16,639 nucleotides of DNA from CAYNJF01 sp964351745 (lineage in GTDB: Bacteria > Pseudomonadota > Gammaproteobacteria > Berkiellales > Berkiellaceae). Shown in pieces: positions 1-6,846 of the stretch. The position numbers and the translations under genes were made by a program. Positions within the stretch are counted from its first letter, which is position 1; every line of letters starts with the position of its first letter. Location: positions 1-16,639 of the forward strand of contig CAYGPI010000061.1 of assembly GCA_964351745.1 (NCBI GenBank), written 5' to 3'. The notes beneath the pieces were generated by a model that saw nothing but the letters and a program-made list of their open reading frames with translations, searched no databases and was not told the DNA's origin.

Positions 1-52
1 ATCTATCAGAAAAGAGTTTCAGCGGTAAAATTATTTCAGAAGGGTTAAAGAT

Positions 53-71
53 CCCCCAGCAAAGCTGGGGG
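53..71 (-). terminator. Hairpin terminator after the 369-aa gene
   Basis: A perfect 8-bp GC-rich stem (CCCCCAGC / GCTGGGGG) with a 3-nt loop lies 20 bases past the stop codon of the minus-strand gene at 92-1201. Read on the minus strand, the stem is followed by ATCTTTAA, so the T-tract is short. Position and stability favour a transcription terminator or 3'-end stabiliser. The short T-tract makes Rho-independent termination plausible but not certain. Confidence 0.6.
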
Positions 72-91
72 GGACTCATGTGACTTGTGTC

Positions 92-1201
92 TTACTTCCA
101 GCTACCATATTTAGCTTTTGAAGCAATCGCTTTTTCATCGTCATCTTTAAGCACAGATCCGCTTAAGAAAGCTGCTTCTTTCGTGTCAACTTTTTTGAAG
201 CCAGCTTTTAATTCGGCAACGTTTGTCGCAGCGAATCTAGAGACTAAAAGTGGTGCTCCGCGCATTTCAACATCATCCGTGTCTCTTTCAACTGGGCGCA
301 AAGATTTCTCTTGCATCATAGCATCATATCTAGCTCTTAAAGGATCTAAACGGTTAGAGGCTTCTTTAGCTTGATCGACATAGCGATGGCCAGAAATTTG
401 AGCTTTTGTTTTTCCAAATTTTGCTTCAAAAGCAGCAACAGCTAGCTCAGAAGGATTTGCAACTGGTGCATATAACTGCTCTAAACTGCTCTTAAATGCA
501 CGTTGCTGCCAGTCATTTGGTCTAGGCCAGCGTTGTCTTGAGTCAACGGCTGAATCTTTGAAAGGTGTTTGCTCATGCTTGCGCATGGTGCGATCAAATC
601 TTTGAGGAGCTTCAACCTCAATTTTATCTCTAGTAACATTGAGCGTGTTAGAAGCTTGGAGATCTGCAAATTGGCGATCGCGCTCTGCTTCAAGCCATTG
701 TGCTTTAGCTTCGTCTACAGTAGCTTGTGGGTTTTGAAGTCTCAAATCACTTAAAATTTGCGCCACTTGAACTCTATATTGATCAAAAGGTGCATTGTAC
801 TCAGCCAGTTCTTCCGCTGTTAGATTAAATCGAACAGCTGGGAAATCGGTTGATGCATATAGAGCGTGCTGCTCTTGTTCTTTGGCTTCAAACACTTTCT
901 TTACATGGGCATCGCGAGCTTGTACAACATCTTGTACGGTCGCATCTCTATAACCATAAAATCTTCCTGGAATTTGAGTAGGTGCTTCGAAACCAGCCAA
1001 TAAATGCTCTTCTGTTAGACCGTATTGCTGGCATTGCAATTTCAAATGCTCAGGAATTTCATAGGCCGGTACATCAAGGGCAACCGCCTCAACTTGCGTT
1101 TCATTAGCAACTTCTAGTTTGCTTACACCTTCAGTTACAGCAGCCACTTCATCTTCAGAAGTATCCATTGGCTCTTGGCCTTGTGGTCCATTAGTGCTCA
1201 T
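92..1201 (-). CDS. Unrecognised 369-aa soluble acidic protein
   Basis: I do not recognise a family. The ATG at 1201 is preceded by a good ribosome-binding site (AAGGAG, 7-nt spacing), so the start is well supported. The protein is rich in Ala, Glu, Gln, Asp and Lys, has no signal peptide or membrane segment, and reads as mostly amphipathic helix. The first ~60 residues are acidic and low-complexity, and the C-terminus is short and basic (KYGSWK). No catalytic motif is visible. The gene is monocistronic: a hairpin follows its stop and a 369-bp gap precedes it. In Legionellales-like genomes, proteins of this kind are often lineage-specific and some are secreted effectors, but nothing here demonstrates export, so that is speculation. 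The reading frame is almost certainly real; its function is unknown. Confidence 0.75.
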   Translation of the reverse strand: MSTNGPQGQEPMDTSEDEVAAVTEGVSKLEVANETQVEAVALDVPAYEIPEHLKLQCQQYGLTEEHLLAGFEAPTQIPGRFYGYRDATVQDVVQARDAHVKKVFEAKEQEQHALYASTDFPAVRFNLTAEELAEYNAPFDQYRVQVAQILSDLRLQNPQATVDEAKAQWLEAERDRQFADLQASNTLNVTRDKIEVEAPQRFDRTMRKHEQTPFKDSAVDSRQRWPRPNDWQQRAFKSSLEQLYAPVANPSELAVAAFEAKFGKTKAQISGHRYVDQAKEASNRLDPLRARYDAMMQEKSLRPVERDTDDVEMRGAPLLVSRFAATNVAELKAGFKKVDTKEAAFLSGSVLKDDDEKAIASKAKYGSWK

Positions 1202-1570
1202 ATTAAAACTCCTTGTTTTTGCCTGGTAAAATGAACAGCAGGGTTATGTTATCTGTAACAACATGACATAAACGATTAAGCTTGTCAGCCATTTTATGTT
1301 GTGCAATACAGCGTAAAAGTAAAAGGGCGTGAGAAATTCACTAAGAATGACAGGGGGGATCTATCCTTAGCGTATAAAACAACAGCTGTTTATAATAGTG
1401 TTGTAGGCGCTTTTAAGCTTGTTTTTAAGCAAAGTAGAAGGAAATAAATTTTTTTAGTGTGGTTTTAAAGCGTGTTTCATTTTATAAATGCGATATTTTT
1501 TAATGAGTTATAATAAGCGTGTCTTAGCGTATTAAAACGCTATCTTATATAGTGTGATCTGACTTTGCTT
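1202..1570. other. Gene-free AT-rich intergenic region
   Basis: No ORF of convincing length or start occurs on either strand. It must hold the promoter of the minus-strand gene at 92-1201 and the 3' end of the methyltransferase transcript. Visible structure is limited. There is a 5-bp stem TGTTA/TAACA at 1247-1260. A 10-bp palindrome AACAGCTGTT at 1381-1390 abuts a perfect TATAAT (1391-1396) that faces no gene and has no good -35. A 6-bp stem TAGCGT/ACGCTA at 1525-1542 lies 29 bases past the methyltransferase stop without a T-tract. None of these can be assigned a function. Confidence 0.5.
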
Positions 1571-2689
1571 CTATAGAAGATAAGCGTGATCTCTTAAATG
1601 AAAGCCTTTTAAATCATGATTAAAATTTTTTCCTAGAGCTAACACCTTAAAAATTTCTCCCATTTCTTGAGGCTCAATTAAGGTACGCAGGGCCTGTGAT
1701 TGCTTATAGTTTAATGGTGAGTTACTTAGTATATTTAAGCTAACAAGAAAGGTGGCTTGTGTTGTAAATCCAAGTAGCTCTGCACCAGCTTTAACAGCCG
1801 CGCGAGTGATGGCCGTAAAATCAACATGGGCTGTGATATCTTGCAGGCCCGGGTTGTCTAGCGGATCACAGTTTGCTTTGTGTTTAGTATGTCCCATCAA
1901 AGTGCCCATATATCGAGATGGATTATAAAAATCATTCTCACCAAAGCCATAGTCAATAAAAAGCATCACGCCCTTTTGAAGTGAGCTTGTACATTGTTGA
2001 ATGATCTTTTCTTGATCTAAGTTAAATTCAGTATCATAAGGAAATGGCATATCTTGATCTAAACTATCTAAGGTTGTTTCAATTGCAACTTGTAGTTTTG
2101 GAGAAGAAATTTTATCTAGAGATAAAGTAAGCTGCTCATCCTTTAAAGTGACATACCATTCTTTATGGGTTTCTTTGTCTAGTTGAACTTTGTGAACGGG
2201 GAGTGCATCAAAAAGCTCATTGGCAAGAATAATGCCATTGAATTGATCTTTGGGAATATGAGTTGCCCATTGGCATTGATCAAAATCCTTTAAATTCTTT
2301 TGTTGTCTGTGAGTGAGCGATGGACTCGTTTCAATCAATAGATATTGCTCTATTGTCACACCATGATTTTGTAAAAAGGTTAGTATGTCTTTTGCAAGTA
2401 CGCCAGAGCCAGGGCCTAGCTCCATGATGGTGATCGGGCCATCTATTTTTGCGATGATTTCAAGGCATTGTGTCGCGATGGTTTGACCAAACAAAGGCGT
2501 TAACTCTGGCGCTGTGATGAAATCTCCTTGAGCGCCAAAGACGGGGTTTGGATTCTGGTAATAACCACCTTGGCTATAAAGAGCGATCGCCATAAATTCA
2601 TGAAACGTTATTTTGCCCTCAAGCGCTAAAGCTTGCTGCAATGCGTCCATCACTAGCTCATTGGATGTGCATGAAGGGCTATCTATCAT
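1571..2689 (-). CDS. SAM-dependent methyltransferase, MidA/NDUFAF7 family (COG1565)
   Basis: A 372-aa protein of the MidA/NDUFAF7 (COG1565, formerly DUF185) class I methyltransferase family. The conserved N-terminal segment GGYYQNPNPVFGAQGDFITA spans residues 41-60, followed by PELTPLFGQTIA. The SAM-binding motif I ELGPGSG lies at about 90-96, and an LFIDYGFGE segment and a late RYMGTLMGHTKHK segment match the family. In mitochondria the homologue methylates an arginine of a complex I subunit; the substrate of bacterial members is generally not established. The ATG at 2689 overlaps the folB stop by four bases, indicating translational coupling in one folB-methyltransferase transcript. Length is normal for the family. 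Family assignment is secure; the substrate is unknown. Confidence 0.88.
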   Translation of the reverse strand: MIDSPSCTSNELVMDALQQALALEGKITFHEFMAIALYSQGGYYQNPNPVFGAQGDFITAPELTPLFGQTIATQCLEIIAKIDGPITIMELGPGSGVLAKDILTFLQNHGVTIEQYLLIETSPSLTHRQQKNLKDFDQCQWATHIPKDQFNGIILANELFDALPVHKVQLDKETHKEWYVTLKDEQLTLSLDKISSPKLQVAIETTLDSLDQDMPFPYDTEFNLDQEKIIQQCTSSLQKGVMLFIDYGFGENDFYNPSRYMGTLMGHTKHKANCDPLDNPGLQDITAHVDFTAITRAAVKAGAELLGFTTQATFLVSLNILSNSPLNYKQSQALRTLIEPQEMGEIFKVLALGKNFNHDLKGFHLRDHAYLL

Positions 2690-3042
2690 ATCTTGCTTCT
2701 TTCGATGCTAATGGCGACATAGTCTGCCTCTTTAATCGCGTCTGGTTTTTTGATGGTTAGCTTGATGTCTGTGATGGTGAAGTTTTCTAACAGTGATTGA
2801 GCAAGTCGTTGCGCGAAGGTTTCTATCAGCTCGCAATGAGAGTCAGCGCCAAATTGGCTCACAAAGGCACACAGAGCTGAATAGTCGACTGTTTGATGTA
2901 TATCATCGGTTTGTGCAGGTATGCTAGCATCGATGCTAAAGGCTAGATCGATGAGCAAAGTTTGCTTGATGAGCTTCTCATGAGGCAAGACCCCGATCAC
3001 GGTTGGTACCCTTAATGATTCAATGCTTATTGTGTCGTTCAT
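2686..3042 (-). CDS. folB: Dihydroneopterin aldolase
   Basis: A 118-aa cytoplasmic enzyme of folate synthesis that converts 7,8-dihydroneopterin to 6-hydroxymethyl-7,8-dihydropterin and glycolaldehyde (EC 4.1.2.25). Family features are the N-terminal IESLRVPTVIGVLPHE segment with Glu22, VDYSAL with Tyr54, the pterin-anchoring ELIETFAQRLA segment with Glu74, and the KKPDAI motif with the catalytic lysine at about 99. Length matches the family (about 118-122 aa). A GAAGAG ribosome-binding site lies 8 nt before the ATG. The gene is the first of a two-gene unit overlapping the downstream methyltransferase gene, and is divergent from plsY with a shared upstream region. Confidence 0.93.
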   Translation of the reverse strand: MNDTISIESLRVPTVIGVLPHEKLIKQTLLIDLAFSIDASIPAQTDDIHQTVDYSALCAFVSQFGADSHCELIETFAQRLAQSLLENFTITDIKLTIKKPDAIKEADYVAISIERSKI

Positions 3043-3084
3043 GTTATTGGCTCTTCATGGTGATAGGCTCATGTCCAAGCTTTG

Positions 3085-3113
3085 ATTTTAAAGTAAAAAA
3101 GCAATGCTATCTA
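3085..3113 (-). promoter_or_regulatory. Candidate sigma70 promoter for folB operon
   Basis: On the minus strand, TAGATA (3113-3108, 4/6 to the -35 consensus) and TAAAAT (3090-3085, 5/6 to the -10) are separated by exactly 17 bases. Transcription would begin near 3078, giving a leader of about 35 nt before folB. It sits back-to-back with the plsY promoter. The call rests on consensus matching only. Confidence 0.4.
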
Positions 3114-3119
3114 AATAAG

Positions 3120-3148
3120 TTAAGTTTTATCTTGAAAGTAGGTATAAT
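3120..3148 (+). promoter_or_regulatory. Candidate sigma70 promoter for plsY
   Basis: A perfect TATAAT (3143-3148) lies 17 bases downstream of TTAAGT (3120-3125, a weak -35). The predicted start site near 3155 is about 29 nt before the plsY ATG. The perfect -10 and the position make it the most likely plsY promoter. Confidence 0.5.
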
Positions 3149-3183
3149 ACCACCAACTTTGAGTGCCTTGGAGCTTAAGATCT

Positions 3184-3780
3184 ATGATTACCCCGGCTAT
3201 CATTTTAGTTGCCTATCTTTTTGGCTCGATATCTTCGGCGATATTAGTGTGCAAAGCGTTTGGTTTGCCAGATCCTCGAAATAAGGGCTCGAACAATCCA
3301 GGAGCAACGAATGTCTTAAGGTTAGGGGGCAAGCTGCCGGCTGCTCTGACTTTAATTGGCGATGCGATCAAATGTGTTATTCCTGTGATGATTGCTCATC
3401 TCTATGTGCCTTTTGAGCTTTTAGGTTATGTCGCTTTAGCTGCTTTTATGGGGCATCTTTTCCCAATTTTTTTCCGCTTTCAAGGTGGCAAAGGTGTTGC
3501 AACTTTCATGGGGGCGATGTTTGCTATTCATTGGCCTCTGGGCTTTTGGTTCATGGCCATTTGGTTTATGGTTGCAGGCACAACTCGATATTCTTCTTTA
3601 GCAGCTTTGATAGCCAGCATATGTATGCCAGTGATTGTTTGGGCTATTCATCTTGATGCTTTGATTGCGCCTTTGAGCGTGATGGCCGTCTTTATTTTGT
3701 TTAGGCACCGCGAAAATATGAGTCGATTATTAAAAGGCTCTGAAAGCAAAATAGGCCGATCTTCAAAAAGCACCGCTTAG
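3184..3780 (+). CDS. plsY: Glycerol-3-phosphate acyltransferase PlsY
   Basis: A 198-aa integral inner-membrane enzyme that acylates the sn-1 position of glycerol-3-phosphate using acyl-phosphate, the first committed step of phospholipid synthesis (works with PlsX). All three conserved cytoplasmic motifs are present: GSNNPGATNVLR (about 35-46), FRFQGGKGVATF (about 98-109) and FRHRENMSRLLKGSESKIG near the C-terminus. Several hydrophobic spans separate them, as expected for this multi-pass protein. I chose the ATG at 3184 over an in-frame GTG at 3163, because the protein then begins directly with the first membrane helix (ITPAIILVAYLFGSISSAI) as in characterised homologues, with GGAG about 10 nt upstream. 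It is a single gene with its own TATAAT promoter. Confidence 0.95.
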   Translation: MITPAIILVAYLFGSISSAILVCKAFGLPDPRNKGSNNPGATNVLRLGGKLPAALTLIGDAIKCVIPVMIAHLYVPFELLGYVALAAFMGHLFPIFFRFQGGKGVATFMGAMFAIHWPLGFWFMAIWFMVAGTTRYSSLAALIASICMPVIVWAIHLDALIAPLSVMAVFILFRHRENMSRLLKGSESKIGRSSKSTA

Positions 3781-3818
3781 AAAAAAATACCTTTATCGCT
3801 GTCTTTGTACCACTTATC

Positions 3819-3840
3819 AGCAGAGAGTAGACTTTCTGCT
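3819..3840 (+). repeat. 10-bp hairpin downstream of plsY
   Basis: AGCAGAGAGT pairs with ACTTTCTGCT, with one G-U pair and a 2-nt loop, 38 bases past the plsY stop. There is no T-tract after the stem, so intrinsic termination is doubtful. It may instead be a 3'-end stabiliser, or a Rho-dependent end. Confidence 0.4.
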
Positions 3841-3892
3841 ATTCGGTATCTTGGGGCCTCTCAGTAACCTTCGGCTCATCCTTTTCTCCCCT

Positions 3893-3898
3893 TATAAT
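3893..3898 (+). promoter_or_regulatory. Perfect -10 box upstream of the 290-aa gene
   Basis: TATAAT sits 37 bases before the ATG at 3936, an ideal promoter distance. No good -35 is found 16-18 bases upstream (TTCGGC at 3870-3875 matches only two positions). Expression may therefore depend on an activator, or the promoter may be weak. Confidence 0.4.
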
Positions 3899-3935
3899 AG
3901 TGTTAATTAAAAAATAAACATGAGGGGTCCCATTT

Positions 3936-4808
3936 ATGAAAACAATAGAGCTCGTTAGAGAATTAGCAAAGCTAACAGACATTTTTGAGGCCATGATTGA
4001 TCCAACTTACAATCGTGACTTTACTCTTTTCCTCAAGAAAAACCCAGAAATAGCCAGAGAGTTTGATCTTTTTAAGGATGAGCTCAAAGCGATCGTTGGC
4101 ATGAGACGTGGTATGATGGATTTTCTTCCCGCGATTCGTAATATGCGCGCCAATCAACCTGAAGATTTAATTCAATTTTTAAACGATGAAAATAACGCCG
4201 ATGTTAAAGCTTACCTAGAGAAGAAGTTAGCTTTTCTGAAGAATGTGGCCATAAGGTTTGGAAAAGGTGAAGCGCCAAGTCCGATCCTCTTTTCAAGAGA
4301 GACAGATCTAGAGCCGCAAGCACCGCATGCTAGCATGCTTATGCTAGAAGATAGCTCAATGTCGCCTGGTGATTATGAAGCTTACGAGTATTATTTAAAG
4401 AAATTGACCCAAGAGATGAATGAGTTAGATAACGTTAGCTGGAGCATCAGCCCATCAGAGACAGGCTATGGATTTGTGGCAACCTTTGAAAATAGAAAGG
4501 TTGAGATCGATTTAAGCGGTGGCTTTCAGGCTTCCTCTAAGCAATTAGATGAAAAGAGTATGAATATGATGACTCGAAGTGCTTTGGCACATCAGCAAGC
4601 TCAATCTGAAAAAGGCATTGAAACTACTTTTGATTTAACCTGTGAAAGCAGAGAGCTTGCTTTTAAAATGGCAGAAACCTTTAGAGAGCAAGGCATTTGC
4701 ATCGGACGGATATTGGTTGAAAATGGTGAAGATTTATCTAAGCCGTTTGATATTACAGAAGAAGTGAACCACGGCCCAGACTCTTCCAAAAGAAGAGCAA
4801 GGCTCTAA
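3936..4808 (+). CDS. Unrecognised 290-aa soluble protein
   Basis: I cannot place this in a family. The ATG at 3936 has a GAGGGG ribosome-binding site 8 nt upstream and a TATAAT box in register, so the gene is convincing. The first ~110 residues are predicted helical and charged (for example ELVRELAKLTDIFEAM and AYLEKKLAFLKNVAIRFGKG). A linker around 111-150 is Pro/Met/Ser-rich. The C-terminal half mixes strand and helix (YGFVATFENRKVEIDLSGGF, then FDLTCESRELAFKMAETF) and ends in a basic SSKRRARL tail. There is no signal peptide, membrane span or catalytic motif. It is monocistronic between plsY and a strong terminator. A lineage-specific cytoplasmic or secreted effector-like protein is possible, but nothing seen here proves either. 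Confidence 0.8.
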   Translation: MKTIELVRELAKLTDIFEAMIDPTYNRDFTLFLKKNPEIAREFDLFKDELKAIVGMRRGMMDFLPAIRNMRANQPEDLIQFLNDENNADVKAYLEKKLAFLKNVAIRFGKGEAPSPILFSRETDLEPQAPHASMLMLEDSSMSPGDYEAYEYYLKKLTQEMNELDNVSWSISPSETGYGFVATFENRKVEIDLSGGFQASSKQLDEKSMNMMTRSALAHQQAQSEKGIETTFDLTCESRELAFKMAETFREQGICIGRILVENGEDLSKPFDITEEVNHGPDSSKRRARL

Positions 4809-4838
4809 GCCATAGAGCCATATCTTCTGTGTATCAAG

Positions 4839-4869
4839 GCCTATCTATACTGTTTAGATAGGCTTTTTT
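4839..4869 (+). terminator. Rho-independent terminator after the 290-aa gene
   Basis: A perfect 9-bp stem GCCTATCTA / TAGATAGGC with a 7-nt loop is followed directly by six Ts (4864-4869), 30 bases past the stop. It is an intrinsic terminator for the plus strand. Its T-run touches the stop codon of the convergent tsaD gene, so the two genes are packed tail to tail. Confidence 0.88.
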
Positions 4870-5879
4870 CATGATAGAGTATGAATTGGCCAACGAGCTT
4901 TGCACTCAATGGTTAGATCACTTTTTTCTCCATGGATAAGCCTTTGATATCCTGCGAAAGCAATCATGGCAGCATTATCTGTACAAAACTCTGGCTTGGG
5001 ATAAAAAACTTCATAGCCTAAGGTCTTGGCCATGGCGCGCATACGCAGTCGGAGTTTTTTATTCGCTCCAACGCCGCCAGCAATCACAATGTTTTTAAGA
5101 AGAGGCTTTTCTGCTAGAGCTCTTTTAACTTTGATGCAAAGTGTATCAACGATAGCCTCCTCAAAGGCATGAGCAATATCAGCTTTGGTTTGGGCGCTCT
5201 TATCGCTCGACTCGATGGCAACTCTGGCGGCGGTCTTCAGGCCACTGAAGCTTAAATCTAAGCCAGGTCGATTAATCATTGGGCGAGTAAAGTAAAATTT
5301 TCCAGGCTCACCACTTTCCGCTAGCTTAGAAACTTCAGGTCCACCAGGGTAAGATAATCCAAGTAACTTAGCTGTTTTATCGAAAGCTTCGCCTGCAGCA
5401 TCGTCCAGTGATTCGCCTAACAATGAATATTTTCCAAAAGATTGAACTTCAACTAACTGGGTGTGTCCCCCAGAAACTAGTAAAGCTAAAAAAGGATAAT
5501 CGGGCGGATTGTCTTCGAGCATCGGCGCGAGCAGGTGACCTTCCATGTGATTAACAGCAACGCTTGGTTTCCCCCAAGCGTAGGCTAAAGATGCGCCTAG
5601 GGCAGCACCAACCATGAGCGATCCCATCAAGCCAGGCCCCGCGGTATAAGCGATGGCGTCAATATCGTCTTTATCGAGGCCTGCTTCATTCAGGCAATTC
5701 TCGATGAGCTTGAGGCCCATTCTAGAGTGATCTCTTGAGGCAAGCTCAGGCACGATGCCACCATATTTGTTATGGAGATCTAGTTGCCTATGTATTTTGT
5801 GAGACAACAAACTATTGTCGCTACAGTAGATAGCTACAGCAGTATCATCACAAGAAGTTTCAATTCCAAGCACTCTCAT
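4869..5879 (-). CDS. tsaD: tRNA N6-threonylcarbamoyladenosine transferase TsaD
   Basis: A 336-aa ASKHA-fold protein that, with TsaB and TsaE, transfers threonylcarbamoyl from TsaC-made threonylcarbamoyl-AMP onto A37 of ANN-decoding tRNAs. The N-terminus MRVLGIETSCDDTAVAIY is the family signature, and HMEGH (His111 and His115) is the metal-binding pair. LVSGGHTQLV, ESLDDAAGEAFDK, LSFSGLKTA and a late CTDNAAMIA segment are typical. I chose the ATG at 5879, although the frame extends to a GTG at 5897, because homologues begin at this methionine. No clear ribosome-binding site precedes it, and a TATAAT lies only 4 bases upstream, so the mRNA may be leaderless. It diverges from rpsU, a common gammaproteobacterial arrangement. 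Confidence 0.95.
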   Translation of the reverse strand: MRVLGIETSCDDTAVAIYCSDNSLLSHKIHRQLDLHNKYGGIVPELASRDHSRMGLKLIENCLNEAGLDKDDIDAIAYTAGPGLMGSLMVGAALGASLAYAWGKPSVAVNHMEGHLLAPMLEDNPPDYPFLALLVSGGHTQLVEVQSFGKYSLLGESLDDAAGEAFDKTAKLLGLSYPGGPEVSKLAESGEPGKFYFTRPMINRPGLDLSFSGLKTAARVAIESSDKSAQTKADIAHAFEEAIVDTLCIKVKRALAEKPLLKNIVIAGGVGANKKLRLRMRAMAKTLGYEVFYPKPEFCTDNAAMIAFAGYQRLIHGEKSDLTIECKARWPIHTLS

Positions 5880-5971
5880 ATTGATTATACTTAACACTCA
5901 TATAAATTAGTTGTACAATACCCACCCCGTCGAGTATCGTCGGGCAGAATGTGGTATTTTGCTCAGCATCT

Positions 5972-5994
5972 AAAAAAAAGCAACCTTTGGTTGC
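5972..5994 (-). terminator. Terminator-like hairpin in the tsaD-rpsU divergent region
   Basis: GCAACC / GGTTGC (6 bp, 3-nt loop, 5980-5994) is adjacent to eight As at 5972-5979, so on the minus strand it reads as stem then T8, a textbook intrinsic terminator. No minus-strand gene lies upstream of it. It could insulate tsaD from antisense transcription coming from the rpsU operon. On the plus strand the same hairpin lies in the rpsU 5' leader about 50 bases before the start codon and could be a regulatory structure. Confidence 0.5.
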
Positions 5995-6046
5995 AATTTA
6001 GTTTTCTAGCAACTTAAATAACTTATAAACTTAGCGGAGTGTATAC

Positions 6047-6289
6047 ATGCCCGGTGTGCGTGTTAGAGATAACGAAGGTTTTGAACAGGCTATGCGCCGC
6101 TTCAAAAGAGTAGTAGAAAAAGCTGGTGTTTTAGCTGAAGTAAGAAAGCGTAAGCATTTCCAATCACCTTCACAAAAAAGACAGCAAGATATTGCTGCAG
6201 CGATTAAAAGATCGCGTAAAAAGCTTCAACGCGAAGGTAAAGAATTTGAAGATAGTGGCCATGGTGGTCGTAGAGGCAGTCACGGTTAA
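6047..6289 (+). CDS. rpsU: 30S ribosomal protein S21
   Basis: An 80-aa basic protein of the small ribosomal subunit needed for normal initiation on mRNAs. The N-terminal half (MPGVRVRDNEGFEQAMRRFK, then RVVEKAGVLAEVRKRKHF) is the S21 signature. GGAG lies 8 nt before the ATG. The tail is unusual: after KKLQREGKEFEDS it ends in a Gly/His/Arg-rich GHGGRRGSHG, making it longer than the roughly 71-aa E. coli protein. It leads the rpsU - yqeY-like - dnaG - rpoD cluster, linking translation, replication and transcription functions. A hairpin downstream may let rpsU be expressed more than the distal genes. Confidence 0.95.
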   Translation: MPGVRVRDNEGFEQAMRRFKRVVEKAGVLAEVRKRKHFQSPSQKRQQDIAAAIKRSRKKLQREGKEFEDSGHGGRRGSHG

Positions 6290-6309
6290 TTAAAGAATTA
6301 GGTTATTTT

Positions 6310-6333
6310 GTTTAGAGAGATTTCTCTTTAAAC
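6310..6333 (+). repeat. Intercistronic hairpin after rpsU
   Basis: GTTTAGAGAGA pairs with TCTCTTTAAAC (11 bp including one G-U pair, 2-nt loop) between rpsU and the next gene. No T-run follows, so it is more likely an RNA-processing or stabilising element, or a partial attenuator, than a full terminator. In E. coli the rpsU-dnaG-rpoD transcript is likewise differentially terminated and processed. Confidence 0.5.
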
Positions 6334-6368
6334 ACTAAGTTCTGTCTTTTAACTAAAAAGGTAAACCT

Positions 6369-6839
6369 ATGACTGATTCTTCAATTAAGAGCCAACTAAC
6401 GGCTGATATGAAAGCTGCGATGAAGGCAAGAGATAAAGATCGTTTAGGTGTTATTCGATTGATCCTTGCTGACTTCAAGAGAATTGAAGTTGATGAGCGC
6501 GTTGACCTTGGTGATGATGATGAGCGATGCTTACTTATCCTAGATAAGATGGTTAAGCAGCGCCGTGATTCTATTGCGCAGTTTGATAAAGCTGGTAGAG
6601 ATGATCTATCTAAGACTGAGCATTTTGAGCTTGAGGTTATTCAGTCCTATATGCCCGCACAGATGACTGCGCAGGAGATTGATGCTGCGATAGCAGATGC
6701 TCTGACGCAAACAGGTGCCCAGTCGGTTAAAGACATGGGTAAAGTGATGGGTGTTTTGAAGCCAATCGTTCAAGGTCGTGTTGATATCGGTCTCGTTAGC
6801 GTTAAAATTAAAGAGCGCTTAACCGCTCTATCCTCATAA
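6369..6839 (+). CDS. GatB/YqeY domain-containing protein
   Basis: A 156-aa protein of the YqeY family, related to the C-terminal tRNA-binding domain of the GatB amidotransferase subunit. Characteristic segments are the N-terminal LTADMKAAMKARDKDRLGVIRLI, then QRRDSIAQFDKAGRDDL, FELEVIQSYMPAQMT and the C-terminal KDMGKVMGVLKPIVQGRVD. Its role as a stand-alone protein is not established; tRNA interaction is inferred from the domain. An AAAGG site lies about 7 nt upstream. It sits between rpsU and dnaG, as in many gammaproteobacteria, and its stop codon overlaps the dnaG ribosome-binding site, so the two are co-transcribed. Confidence 0.92.
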   Translation: MTDSSIKSQLTADMKAAMKARDKDRLGVIRLILADFKRIEVDERVDLGDDDERCLLILDKMVKQRRDSIAQFDKAGRDDLSKTEHFELEVIQSYMPAQMTAQEIDAAIADALTQTGAQSVKDMGKVMGVLKPIVQGRVDIGLVSVKIKERLTALSS

Positions 6840-6846
6840 GGCTTTA

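Noticed and set aside
1468..1588. AAGCGTG occurring three times (1468, 1515, 1582) as a possible iteron or direct repeat array.
   Set aside because: Spacing is irregular (47 and 67 bases), the motif is only 7 nt, and one copy lies within the methyltransferase coding end; chance is sufficient.
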